Shown here: in pieces, positions 34,973-43,362 of the stretch
Numbering within the stretch: the stretch's first letter is position 1
Layout: each line of letters opens with the position of its first letter
NCBI RefSeq assembly: GCF_023073315.1
Contig: NZ_JADPJH010000028.1
Location: 39,082-103,081, forward strand
DNA length: 64,000 nt
Direction: 5' to 3'
Source of the DNA: Bradyrhizobium sp. 1
GTDB lineage: Bacteria > Pseudomonadota > Alphaproteobacteria > Rhizobiales > Xanthobacteraceae
Position numbers and translations under genes: made by a program
Notes under the pieces: generated by a model
Told to the model about the DNA's origin: nothing
Database searches by the model: none
Seen by the model: the letters and a program-made list of their open reading frames with translations, nothing else

Positions 34973-36109
34973 TTGATCCATATTCCCTTCAACCGGCCTC
35001 ACGTGACCGGCAAGGAGCACGCCTATATCGACGAGGCCGTCCGCAACCATCAGCTTTCGGGCGACGGGCCTTTCACCAAGCGCTGCCATCAGTGGATCGA
35101 ACGCGAGACCGGCTGCGCCAAGGCCCTGCTGACGCCCTCCTGCACGGCCGCGCTGGAACTCGCCGCCCTGCTTTTGGACATCGAGCCCGGCGATGAAGTC
35201 ATCATGCCCTCGTTCACATTCGTCTCGACGGCGAATGCCTTCGTGCTGCGCGGCGCCGTGCCGGTGTTCGTCGATATCCGCGCGGATACCCTGAATCTGG
35301 ACGAGCGTCTCATCGAATCTGCGATCACCGGGCGCACGCGCGCGATCGTCTCCGTCCACTATGCCGGCGTCGCCTGCGAGATGGATGCGATCGTTGCGAT
35401 CGCCAGGCGCCATGATCTCAGCATCGTCGAGGATGCCGCGCAGGGCGTGATGGCTGCCTACAAGGGCCGCGCCCTGGGCTCGATCGGAGATCTCGGCACC
35501 TTCAGCTTCCACGATACCAAGAACGTCACCTCAGGCGAAGGCGGCAGCCTGCTCGTGAACGCGCGCAACCTGGTCCAGCGCGCGGAAATCCTGCGCGAAA
35601 AGGGTACCGACCGCAGCCGCTTCTTCCGCGGCGAGGTCGACAAATACACTTGGCAGGATGTCGGCTCGTCGTTCCTGCTGGGAGAGCTCGCCGCCGCTTT
35701 CCTGACGGCCCAACTCGAGCAGGCCCGCGAGATCACGCAAGGACGCCTCGCCATCTGGGACAGATATCACGATCTGCTCGCCCAACTCGAACAGGCAGGC
35801 TTCATTCAGCGCCCCGTCGTGCCTGATGGCTGCGAGCACAACGCGCATATGTACTACATCATACTGGCGCCCGAGTTCGACCGCCCGAGCCTTCTCGACG
35901 AATTCAGACGTCAGCAGATCGGCGCGGTGTTCCACTACGTTCCGCTGCACTCCGCGCCCGCGGGAATACGTGTCGGCAGGGCGCATGGCCCGCTACAGGT
36001 GACGACGTCGCTGTCGGGGCGGCTTGTCAGGCTGCCGATGTGGCTTGGTCTCGGCGAGAGCCAACAGCAGCGCGTCGTCGAGGTGCTCGGACGCCATCTG
36101 CGGCGCTAA
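34973..36109 (+). CDS. wecE: dTDP-4-amino-4,6-dideoxygalactose transaminase
   Basis: A 378-residue PLP enzyme very similar to E. coli WecE (RffA): IPFNRPHVTGKEHAYIDEAV, CAKALLTPSCTAALELAALLLDIEPGDEVIMPSFTFVSTANAFVLRGA-type blocks, FSFHDTKNVTSGEGG with the PLP lysine, EKGTDRSRFFRGEVDKYTWQDVGSS and VFHYVPLHSAPAG. It converts dTDP-4-keto-6-deoxyglucose to dTDP-4-amino-4,6-dideoxygalactose. The start appears to be TTG 34973, with AGGCGG shortly upstream; no better codon is present before the conserved N-terminus. RmlA/RmlB, which would provide the substrate, are not in the window. The 265-base gap upstream, divergent from the membrane protein gene, holds only a short TGGTA/TACCA inverted repeat. 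Confidence 0.88.
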   Translation: MIHIPFNRPHVTGKEHAYIDEAVRNHQLSGDGPFTKRCHQWIERETGCAKALLTPSCTAALELAALLLDIEPGDEVIMPSFTFVSTANAFVLRGAVPVFVDIRADTLNLDERLIESAITGRTRAIVSVHYAGVACEMDAIVAIARRHDLSIVEDAAQGVMAAYKGRALGSIGDLGTFSFHDTKNVTSGEGGSLLVNARNLVQRAEILREKGTDRSRFFRGEVDKYTWQDVGSSFLLGELAAAFLTAQLEQAREITQGRLAIWDRYHDLLAQLEQAGFIQRPVVPDGCEHNAHMYYIILAPEFDRPSLLDEFRRQQIGAVFHYVPLHSAPAGIRVGRAHGPLQVTTSLSGRLVRLPMWLGLGESQQQRVVEVLGRHLRR

Positions 36110-36135
36110 ATTGCGCAGATCTGCCGTGGCGAGGC

Positions 36136-38022
36136 TTATTTGCCTCGATCGCGCTCGCAAGCCAGGCTGGCCTCCGCCGGACTTCTGGCGGGCTTGAGGA
36201 GGCGATATCTGATTTTCGAAAACGGCGCAAAGGACAACACGGAATCGATGTTCCCGGCCTCCTGATAGTCGGTCCCGACGTCTATGCCGAACTTGCGAAG
36301 AAAATCAGGTGCGATCGAATCCGGCTGCTCCGGCGCCGACAGGATCCACGATACGCCAATCGCCGCGCAGCTTTCCAAGCGAAGCCCCGCGGTCACGAAA
36401 TCCACGGTTCCGGGATAGCCTCCGGACACCCAGGCAACACCGAGCGAGCGTGCGCCCAGGGCATAGAGCAGCCCGGGACTGACGCCCGTCAGATCAAGCA
36501 CCGGCTGACCGGCTTCAAAACCGCTGGTACCGGCCAGGCGCTGAAGAGCGGAAATCAGCGAAGCCCCTTGTTCCGATAACCGCAGTTGCGATCGCATCGT
36601 CCCGACCTCGGCGGCATGCTGCTGCAATCGCAGCGGCTGCAACTGCCGATAGGGATGTTCCGTTGCAAGATAGAGAACGATGGTGGTGCCGAGCAGGGAC
36701 AAGGAGCCGACGGCGAGCAGGGGATGCCACGTGCGCCGCGCGACCGCCAGACTGCTCGAGGCCACGAGACCGATCAGAAGCCAGAAGAAGCCGGCCCGTC
36801 CGGCCGCCATCCAGCCATTGGTGTTCGTTCCGGCCACGAACGCAAACGGAAGCAGGCTGAACGCGCAAATGATGGCAAGCGCGTCTCGAGACGGCCAGGT
36901 TCGAGAGCCAAGTGCCACCGCCGCCGCAGCGACGCCGATGGCGCCCGCGAGGAAGAGATAGGGCTCGGCCGGTTCATTCGATATCTCATTGGACACGGAT
37001 CCGACCAGGACGAGAACTGACAGAGCCGAACTCAACGATACGATCAGCGCGGCCGACACGCGCGCGGGAGGGGTTACGGCACAACACACCGTCGTCAGCG
37101 TCAAATAGGCGACGGCGAGATAGTCGAATCTGGCCGACAACTCGTCACTGAAGTGCAGAAACTCCCAGCGAAAGCTGGTGAGGATGCCGTCTCGGAAGGG
37201 CAACAACAGATTGCCCATTTCAAGACCGGCGCGGTTTCGTTCGATGAAGTCCCAGATCGAGGCGTCGATCAGCAACGCCGCGCCGACCAGCACCATCACG
37301 GCCGTGGCGGCCGCAACCAATAGTCCCTTGATCTCGAGCCGGCCGGCTATCGTGGCATACAGGAGCACAACCACGGCGGCGGCAACAGCGCTGGTCGGCT
37401 TTCCCAGGAAGGCAGCGCCTCCTCCTATGCCGATCAGCAGCCAGGCAAGCAGCGAGAGGCTCCTCCGCCGCATGAGAATGAGTCCCGTCGCGACGATCAT
37501 CAGAGCTTGGAACACCAGCGAGTTGTAGTTGGGCGTCGGCTGCCAGAGTGCAAAGAACGAGAGCGACGCCGTGGCTACTGCAAACGCGCACCCCATGACG
37601 GCCACGCGTGTGCCCCAGGAGGCCGAACGCCAGGGATCGCAGACCTGCTGCATGATCGCGAAGCAGAGCACCCAGCCGAGGGCGAATGAAATGAGAAGAT
37701 TGGCGCTCCTCAGGAGCACGACGTCGCCGCCGAGCAGCTTGTACAGGGGATGATAGACAAATCCGAATTGACTGACCGAGAAGGAATAGTTCGCAGGCCC
37801 GGAGAGCCAGTTCAGATAGAATCCCTCGTCGGTCAGGTCGAACCCGGCATTGCAAAGGAGCAGCAGCCAACGCAGCAGGCACAGACTTGCCAGCACCAGA
37901 GCCAGCAATGCTGCCCCCGGGGCGAGATCCGCAGCCGAACCGCCCGTCCTCCGCAAAGCATCAATCACTTGAACTCGACCGCTCCAAAGCGACCGAGAAC
38001 GCACAATTTCTCGACCGGACAC
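36136..38022 (-). CDS. Polytopic GT-C-like membrane protein (paralogue of the gene at 4191)
   Basis: A 628-residue protein with about 12 membrane spans. The first loop FDLTDEGFYLNW then SVSQFGFVYHPLYKL matches the gene at 4191; further shared blocks are LWQPTPNYNSLVFQALM (there LFSPWLPSPSYNSLALQSLM), FLGKPTSA (FMAKPTSA), GTNTNGWMAAGRAGFFWLL (GTNTDLWAAAGRAGTFWLL) and VSGGYPGTVDFV (MAGGYPGAMDYA). The TDE acidic pair fits the catalytic position of GT-C transferases. The start is taken as GTG 38022, with only a weak ribosome-binding site; a GTG before VIDALRR is an alternative. It marks the right edge of the sugar locus, 37 bases before the secretion gene cluster. Confidence 0.65.
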   Translation of the reverse strand: MSGREIVRSRSLWSGRVQVIDALRRTGGSAADLAPGAALLALVLASLCLLRWLLLLCNAGFDLTDEGFYLNWLSGPANYSFSVSQFGFVYHPLYKLLGGDVVLLRSANLLISFALGWVLCFAIMQQVCDPWRSASWGTRVAVMGCAFAVATASLSFFALWQPTPNYNSLVFQALMIVATGLILMRRRSLSLLAWLLIGIGGGAAFLGKPTSAVAAAVVVLLYATIAGRLEIKGLLVAAATAVMVLVGAALLIDASIWDFIERNRAGLEMGNLLLPFRDGILTSFRWEFLHFSDELSARFDYLAVAYLTLTTVCCAVTPPARVSAALIVSLSSALSVLVLVGSVSNEISNEPAEPYLFLAGAIGVAAAAVALGSRTWPSRDALAIICAFSLLPFAFVAGTNTNGWMAAGRAGFFWLLIGLVASSSLAVARRTWHPLLAVGSLSLLGTTIVLYLATEHPYRQLQPLRLQQHAAEVGTMRSQLRLSEQGASLISALQRLAGTSGFEAGQPVLDLTGVSPGLLYALGARSLGVAWVSGGYPGTVDFVTAGLRLESCAAIGVSWILSAPEQPDSIAPDFLRKFGIDVGTDYQEAGNIDSVLSFAPFSKIRYRLLKPARSPAEASLACERDRGK

Positions 38023-38059
38023 TGAAAACCTGATGACACATCGATCGGCGCTGCGGTGC

Positions 38060-38752
38060 TCAGAGTCCGTCCGACTCGCCGTTCTTCGGCGTGGAGCGCG
38101 GCACGAAGGGCGCGAATGGCGTATCGGCCGTGGTCGGCATCATCAGCTTGCCGCCGGCATCGGCAGGCATGGTGGCGCCTGCGGGCGGAGCCGTGGTAGC
38201 TCCGTCCGGCCGCTGTAGCGCCAGGACCTCGCTGCGGTCGCCCTGCTTGAGCGTCACCTCGCGCGGCTGAACCGCCGTCAGCGACCAGCCGCCGAGCGAC
38301 TCGCCCTGCCGCAGGCGCACGACCTTCTGGTCGGTGCGGTTGACGAGAATCGCAATCGCGTCGCCCTCGCCCACCACGGCCCCCACCAGCAACAGCGGCG
38401 GCGGCGCATCGACCGGCTTGGGCGGCGGAGCCGGCGTCTCGTCGACCGGAGACGCGGCGACTGCGCGCGGCGGTGGCCGGCGCGAGGACGAGAAGATCGG
38501 GCGATCCTGGGTCGTGGGCAGCGCCGACAGCGGCACGGCCCACAGCGGATTGCCGCGGGGGATAGGCTTGTTCACAGCCTGCGCCGGCTGGACGATCGGG
38601 CGCACCGCGCCGACATCGACGCTTTCGGCGGGACCAGCGGCATCATCAGGCAGGATATCCATGCGCGAGGAGGTGGCAGCCGAGGTCGCGGCAACGCCCA
38701 GCACCGCGCACAGCGCCGCCAATCCCATCGCTCTCAGCCAAGCGGACATCAC
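38060..38752 (-). CDS. Type II secretion GspN/GspC-like inner-membrane protein
   Basis: A 230-residue protein: short cytoplasmic start, one membrane segment or signal (about residues 6-26), a Pro-rich linker, then TQDRPIFSSSRRPPP and LLLVGAVVGEGDAIAILVNRTD...VRLRQGESLGGWSLTAVQPREVTL. The RPIFSSSRRP box followed by this small beta domain is the homology region of GspC-type proteins that contacts the secretin GspD. No other GspC is seen in the cluster, so this protein may fill that role. It is separated from gspM by the autotransporter gene on the other strand. Tail rich in Pro and Ala. Confidence 0.72.
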   Translation of the reverse strand: MMSAWLRAMGLAALCAVLGVAATSAATSSRMDILPDDAAGPAESVDVGAVRPIVQPAQAVNKPIPRGNPLWAVPLSALPTTQDRPIFSSSRRPPPRAVAASPVDETPAPPPKPVDAPPPLLLVGAVVGEGDAIAILVNRTDQKVVRLRQGESLGGWSLTAVQPREVTLKQGDRSEVLALQRPDGATTAPPAGATMPADAGGKLMMPTTADTPFAPFVPRSTPKNGESDGL

Positions 38753-39124
38753 ATTCCCTTACGACCAGCGGCCGCGCCAGCACGCGGCAAGCCTTCCAGC
38801 GCAAACTAGGCCTGATGCGCCTGACCATCAACCCGCGTCGTATCTGCTCAATTCTGCCGGAGAGCTCGTCGCTCCAGACTGCCCATGTTGCGATGCATGA
38901 AAATGTTGCCCAACGGCCACGATCGGCGAAATTGCACGCCAAACAGGCAGGAACCCTGCGCAATTGGACCCCCGTTCATTGCGAGGCGCCGCGACGCCAT
39001 GAGATTATGACAGGGCGCGGAGCTGCGCCGCACGCCGCGTTGCATGTTTATGCCGATTTCTTTTTCTGATTTGAGAGCAACGATGGCCGGACCGACGATC
39101 GGGCGTGAAGGGATCGAATACCGG
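38753..39124. other. 372-base divergent region between the GspN-like gene and the autotransporter
   Basis: No gene is supported here. Short open frames exist but have no ribosome-binding site or recognisable product. The stretch is less GC-rich near its right end (ATGTTTATGCCGATTTCTTTTTCTG around 39045-39070). It should hold the promoters for both genes; no confident pair of promoter boxes was found. Confidence 0.5.
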
Positions 39125-42100
39125 ATGCGGTCCGTATTCCGTCACGCGCTGGCAACCCTGCTCGCGACCACCGCGCTCGGCGTCGTCGCCGCGGATGCCG
39201 TGGACAGCACCTGGACCGGTGCAACGTCCACCGAGTGGACGGACGGAACGAACTGGAGCCCGACTCCGACCGTGCCTGATGGCACCGCGACCTTCACCAA
39301 CACCGGCGCTACTACGGTCGACAGCAACGGTCTCGTCAACGTCGGCGCCGTGGTGTTCACGTCCGCTCCCAATGCGCAGGCCTACACCGTCAACACCAAC
39401 GACATCTTCGTGGTGAGCGGCGCCGGCATCTCGAACAATTCGACCAACGTTCAGACGTTCAACGTCGGCTCCAGCATGGTGTTCACGAACTCCAGCAGCG
39501 CGAGCGGCGGCAGCAATTTCGTGACGTACAGCGTCAGCGGCGGCGCGATGGCCTTCACCAATACGAGCACTGCGGGCACGGCGCACATCACCAACAACGG
39601 CGACATCGAATTCAACGACACCGCCAATGCCGGAACCGCGACGATCACCAACAACGTCGTGATGAACTTCAACGACGCGACCTCGGCAAACGGCGCCAAC
39701 ATCACCAACGCCGCCGCCGGCTTCATGACGTTCAACAACACGTCGACGGCGAGCACCTCGACGATCTCCAACAGCGGCTCGCTGACCTTCGGCAACTCCG
39801 CCACCGCCGGCAGTTCCACTATCACCACCGAGAACGGCGGCACCACGAGCTTCACCGGCACCAGCACCGGCGGCAGCGCGCGCTTCATCACCAATGCCGG
39901 CGGCACTGTCGATATTTCCGGCCTGACCAACGGCGGCACGACCGCGGGTTCGATCGAAGGCGCGGGCAATTACGTGCTCGGTGCCAACACGCTCACCACC
40001 GGCAGCCTCAACACCTCGACCCAGGTCGACGGCGTGATCTCCGGCACCGGCGGCGGCCTGACCAAGGTCGGCACCGGTACGCTGACGCTGACCAACCTCA
40101 ACAGCTACACAGGCGCGACGACGGTCTCGGCCGGAACGCTGGCGCTGTCGGGATTCGGCGACATCTCGAGCTCCAGCCTCGTCACTGTGAATGCGACGCT
40201 CGACATCTCGGCGTCCTCCTTCTCGTTCAACGCCATCACGACACTTGCCGGCAATTCGAGCGGCGTCGTCAACATGGGCAGCAAGGGGCTGTTCATCTTC
40301 AACGGCTCGACCGAATTCGCCGGCGTGATCCAGGGCACGGGCGGATTCGAAGTCGGCGCCGGCACCCAGACGCTCTCGGGCGTGAACACCTACAGCAACG
40401 TCACCCAGATCGACGCCGGTGCCACGCTGGCGCTGAAGGGCAACGGCTCGATTGCAAGTTCGGCCGCCGTGAGCCTCCTGGGTCCGACCGGCACGCTGGA
40501 TATTTCGCAGACGAACTCGGGCACGTCGATCCGCGGCCTGGCCTCGCCCGTGGGCTGGGGCATCGTCGCGCTCGGATCGAAGACGCTGACGATCTCGTCC
40601 GGCAGCACCTTCGGCGGCGTAATCCAGGATGGCGGCATTGCCGGCGGCAGCGGCGGCAGCCTCGCCATTGCCGGCGGTGCCTTTCAGGTCCTCCTCGGCA
40701 CCAACACCTATACGGGCACGACGACCATCGATGCGACCGGCGAGCTCGATCTCGCCTCGTCCGGCGGAAGTCACGGCAGCATTGCGACATCCAGCAACGT
40801 CATCGCCAACGGCGTGTTCGACATTTCGAATCTGACCAATGGCGGCACCTCGATCAAGTCGCTGTCGGGCGCGGGTGCGGTCAATCTCGGCACCAACTTC
40901 CTCACGATCACCAACGCCAGCAGCACCTTCGCCGGCGTGATCGACGACGGCGGCGCCGGCGGCGGACTGACGATGGCCGGCGGCACCCAGACGCTGTCCG
41001 GCGTCAACACCTATACCGGCATCACCACCGTCAATGGCGGCACGCTCGTGGTGGACGGTTCGATCGCCAGCGCGAGCATCGTCAATGCCGGCGGCACGCT
41101 CGCAGGCTCCGGCGCGGTCGGCAGCGTCGCTGTCACCGGCGGCACGCTGGCGCCGGGCAGCACGGCGAGCCCGTTCGGACCGCTGATCGTGAACGGCCCG
41201 CTCAGCTTCACCGCGGCCTCGACCTATCTCGTCCAGGTCTCCTCGACCAACGCCAGCCTTGCCAACGTCCTTGGCGCAGCCACGCTCGGCAACGCAACGG
41301 TGAGTGCGAACTTCATCTCGGGTACGGTCCAGAAGCAGTACAAGATCCTGTCAGCGACCGGCGGCCTCGGCGGCACCAGCTTCAATCCGACCGTCGTCTC
41401 CAACATGCCGACGATCAACGCGACGCTGAGCTACGACCCCAACAACGTCTTCCTCAACATCAACGTCAACCTCACTCCATCCGGCGGCGGTCTCAGCACC
41501 AACCAGCAGAACGTCGCGAACACGCTGACCAACTTCTTCAACACCACCGGTGGCATTCCCGCAGCCTTCGCCGCACTGACGCCGGCGGGGTTGACCACCG
41601 CCTCGGGCGAACTCGGCACCGGCATCATCCAGTCCGCGATCAATGCCGACGGCCAGTTCCTCAATTTGATGCTCGACCCGACGATCGTGGGCCGCAGCGG
41701 CGGCTTCGCCAAGGCGGGCAGCGTCGCGCAATTCGCCGAGAGCGATGATGCGGCCGCCTACGCCACCATGCGTCCGGCCAATGCGCGCGAGCGCGAGGCC
41801 TATGCGATGGCGACCAAGGCGCCGCAGTTGCTGTCGATGCAGCCGGCCAATCGCTGGAGCGTCTGGTCGGCCGGCTATGGCGGCTCGGCGCAGGTCGGCG
41901 GCAATGCGGTGGTCGGCTCGCAAGACCTGACCGCGCGGGTCTGGGGCGGCGCCGCGGGCGCCGACTACAGGCTTTCGGTGGACACGCTGGTCGGCTTCGC
42001 GCTCGGCGGCGGCGGCCTGAACTACTCGCTCGCCAATGCGATGGGCTCGGGCTCGGCCGATATGTTCCAGGCCGGCGCCTATGGCCGGCACAATTTCGGC

Positions 42101-42691
42101 CCGGCCTACATCTCGGCCGCGCTCGCCTATGGCTGGCACGACGTCACCACCAACCGCACTGTCGCGCCCGGCGGCTTCGACCAGCTCCAGGGCCGCTTCA
42201 AGGCCGACACCTTCTCGGCCCGCTTCGAAGGCGGCTATCGCTTCGCGACTCCGATGGTCGGCATCACGCCCTACGCGGCGGCGCAGGTGACCAATTTCAA
42301 CCTGCCGAATTATTCCGAAGTCAGCCTCAATGGCGGTGGCCTGTTCGCGCTGAACTATACCTCGCAGTCGCTGACCGACACCCGCTCCGAGCTCGGCCTG
42401 CGCACCGACAAATCCTATGGAATGCAGAACGGCGTGCTGACCTTGCGCGGCCGTGCCGCCTGGGCGCACGACTACAATACGGGCCGCGCCGTCACCGCGC
42501 TGTTCCAGACCCTGCCGGGCACCAGCTTCGTCGTGAACGGCGCCAGGGTCGACGCCGACTCCGCGCTGGTCAGCGCCAGCGCCGAGATGAAATGGCTGAG
42601 CGGCTTCTCGGTCGCCGGCACCTTTGACGGCGAGTTCTCCGGCAACGTCACCAGCTATTCCGGCAAGGGCGTGTTCAAGTATACTTGGTGA
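39125..42691 (+). CDS. Autotransporter with beta-strand repeats (type Va secretion)
   Basis: A 1,188-residue protein that starts with a Sec signal (MRSVFRHALATLLATTALG, cleavage near AADA). The passenger is Gly/Thr/Asn/Ser-rich with no Cys. Its N-terminal third has about 20-residue units of the form ITNNGDIEFNDTANAGTAT. The rest carries four passenger-associated transport repeats (GGLTKVGTGTLTLTNLNSY, AGTQTLSGVNTYSNV, LLGTNTYTGTTTID, GGTQTLSGVNTYTGI). The last 290 or so residues (from NRWSVWSAGYGG) form the outer-membrane barrel, ending in the aromatic FKYTW. In-frame ATGs at 39044 and 39083 would give an extended signal and are possible. The protein probably sits on the cell surface as an adhesin-like fibre; no protease motif was seen. 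Confidence 0.88.
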   Translation: MRSVFRHALATLLATTALGVVAADAVDSTWTGATSTEWTDGTNWSPTPTVPDGTATFTNTGATTVDSNGLVNVGAVVFTSAPNAQAYTVNTNDIFVVSGAGISNNSTNVQTFNVGSSMVFTNSSSASGGSNFVTYSVSGGAMAFTNTSTAGTAHITNNGDIEFNDTANAGTATITNNVVMNFNDATSANGANITNAAAGFMTFNNTSTASTSTISNSGSLTFGNSATAGSSTITTENGGTTSFTGTSTGGSARFITNAGGTVDISGLTNGGTTAGSIEGAGNYVLGANTLTTGSLNTSTQVDGVISGTGGGLTKVGTGTLTLTNLNSYTGATTVSAGTLALSGFGDISSSSLVTVNATLDISASSFSFNAITTLAGNSSGVVNMGSKGLFIFNGSTEFAGVIQGTGGFEVGAGTQTLSGVNTYSNVTQIDAGATLALKGNGSIASSAAVSLLGPTGTLDISQTNSGTSIRGLASPVGWGIVALGSKTLTISSGSTFGGVIQDGGIAGGSGGSLAIAGGAFQVLLGTNTYTGTTTIDATGELDLASSGGSHGSIATSSNVIANGVFDISNLTNGGTSIKSLSGAGAVNLGTNFLTITNASSTFAGVIDDGGAGGGLTMAGGTQTLSGVNTYTGITTVNGGTLVVDGSIASASIVNAGGTLAGSGAVGSVAVTGGTLAPGSTASPFGPLIVNGPLSFTAASTYLVQVSSTNASLANVLGAATLGNATVSANFISGTVQKQYKILSATGGLGGTSFNPTVVSNMPTINATLSYDPNNVFLNINVNLTPSGGGLSTNQQNVANTLTNFFNTTGGIPAAFAALTPAGLTTASGELGTGIIQSAINADGQFLNLMLDPTIVGRSGGFAKAGSVAQFAESDDAAAYATMRPANAREREAYAMATKAPQLLSMQPANRWSVWSAGYGGSAQVGGNAVVGSQDLTARVWGGAAGADYRLSVDTLVGFALGGGGLNYSLANAMGSGSADMFQAGAYGRHNFGPAYISAALAYGWHDVTTNRTVAPGGFDQLQGRFKADTFSARFEGGYRFATPMVGITPYAAAQVTNFNLPNYSEVSLNGGGLFALNYTSQSLTDTRSELGLRTDKSYGMQNGVLTLRGRAAWAHDYNTGRAVTALFQTLPGTSFVVNGARVDADSALVSASAEMKWLSGFSVAGTFDGEFSGNVTSYSGKGVFKYTW

Positions 42692-42702
42692 GCTGAGCTA
42701 GA

Positions 42703-42758
42703 GCGTTTTCGAGCGAAGTGGATACCGGTTCGCGTAAAGAAAACGCGTCTAAACAAAA
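42703..42758. repeat. Dispersed repeat, copy 2 (GCGTTTTC...GAAAACGC hairpin)
   Basis: GCGTTTTCGAGCGAAGTGG, an ATACCGGTTCGCGT core, GAAAACGCGT and AAACAAAAGC match the block at 1665-1720 at nearly every base. The ends GCGTTTTC (42703-42710) and GAAAACGC (42739-42746) are inverted. It lies between the convergent ends of the autotransporter and gspM, again at a 3' end. Confidence 0.82.
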
Positions 42759-42768
42759 GCTAGCGGCC

Positions 42769-43362
42769 CTACTTCCCCGCCTGCCACTGGCCGGAGACAC
42801 CCAAAATCACTCTGACGCGGCCGGTGGGGGCATCGCCCAGCGCGGTGGTTTGCGGCACCTGGACGTCGAGCTGGTCGACGAACAGGAACGGCATGCCGGC
42901 TTCGAGATCGTACAGCAACTTCTGGAGCGCGGGCTGCTCCAGCTCGCAGCTCACGACGAGGCCGACGAAGCCGTCCTTGGTTTGCGCGCCTGTCACGTCG
43001 ACCTGCGAGGACTGCACCGAGCCGCCGACATTGCCGACGGCGGCAGCAACCCGCTGCAGCAGGTTGGCGCCCGCAACCGTCACGGTCGGCCCTTCCAGGA
43101 ACGGCGTACCCGGATGTTCGGCCATGACTGCCGCGGCATTCTTGGCGCCGCCCTTGCGGCCACGCAGCTGGTCGAGCAGGTCTGAGGTCTGCGCCAGCGC
43201 CTGGCGGTGCGCGATGACGTCGGCGATCGACAGGCCAGCCATCAGCAACAGCCCGCCGGCAATGGCGAGATACAGCGTGACCGCGATCAGCGGCGAGCCG
43301 GTCAGCGCCCGCGTCACGGCGTTTCCGCCCGCGACCTTGGTGCTGCTCATGGCGCTGTTCAT
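42769..43362 (-). CDS. gspM: Type II secretion system protein GspM
   Basis: A 197-residue inner-membrane protein with one N-terminal membrane segment (about residues 24-46), a short coiled region (HRQALAQTSDLLDQLRG) and a periplasmic ferredoxin-like domain, the PilO/GspM plan. PTVTVAGANLLQRV and VSCELEQPALQKLLYDLEAGMPFLFVDQLDV belong to that domain. It pairs with GspL in the inner-membrane platform. ATG 43362 overlaps the gspL stop (ATGA). It is the last gene of the gspE-M run and faces the autotransporter. Confidence 0.85.
   Translation of the reverse strand: MNSAMSSTKVAGGNAVTRALTGSPLIAVTLYLAIAGGLLLMAGLSIADVIAHRQALAQTSDLLDQLRGRKGGAKNAAAVMAEHPGTPFLEGPTVTVAGANLLQRVAAAVGNVGGSVQSSQVDVTGAQTKDGFVGLVVSCELEQPALQKLLYDLEAGMPFLFVDQLDVQVPQTTALGDAPTGRVRVILGVSGQWQAGK

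Noticed and set aside
39005..40774. Minus-strand 589-residue open frame opposite the autotransporter
   Set aside because: It is low-complexity Arg/Gly/Ala text produced by the repetitive passenger sequence; no start signal or domain.
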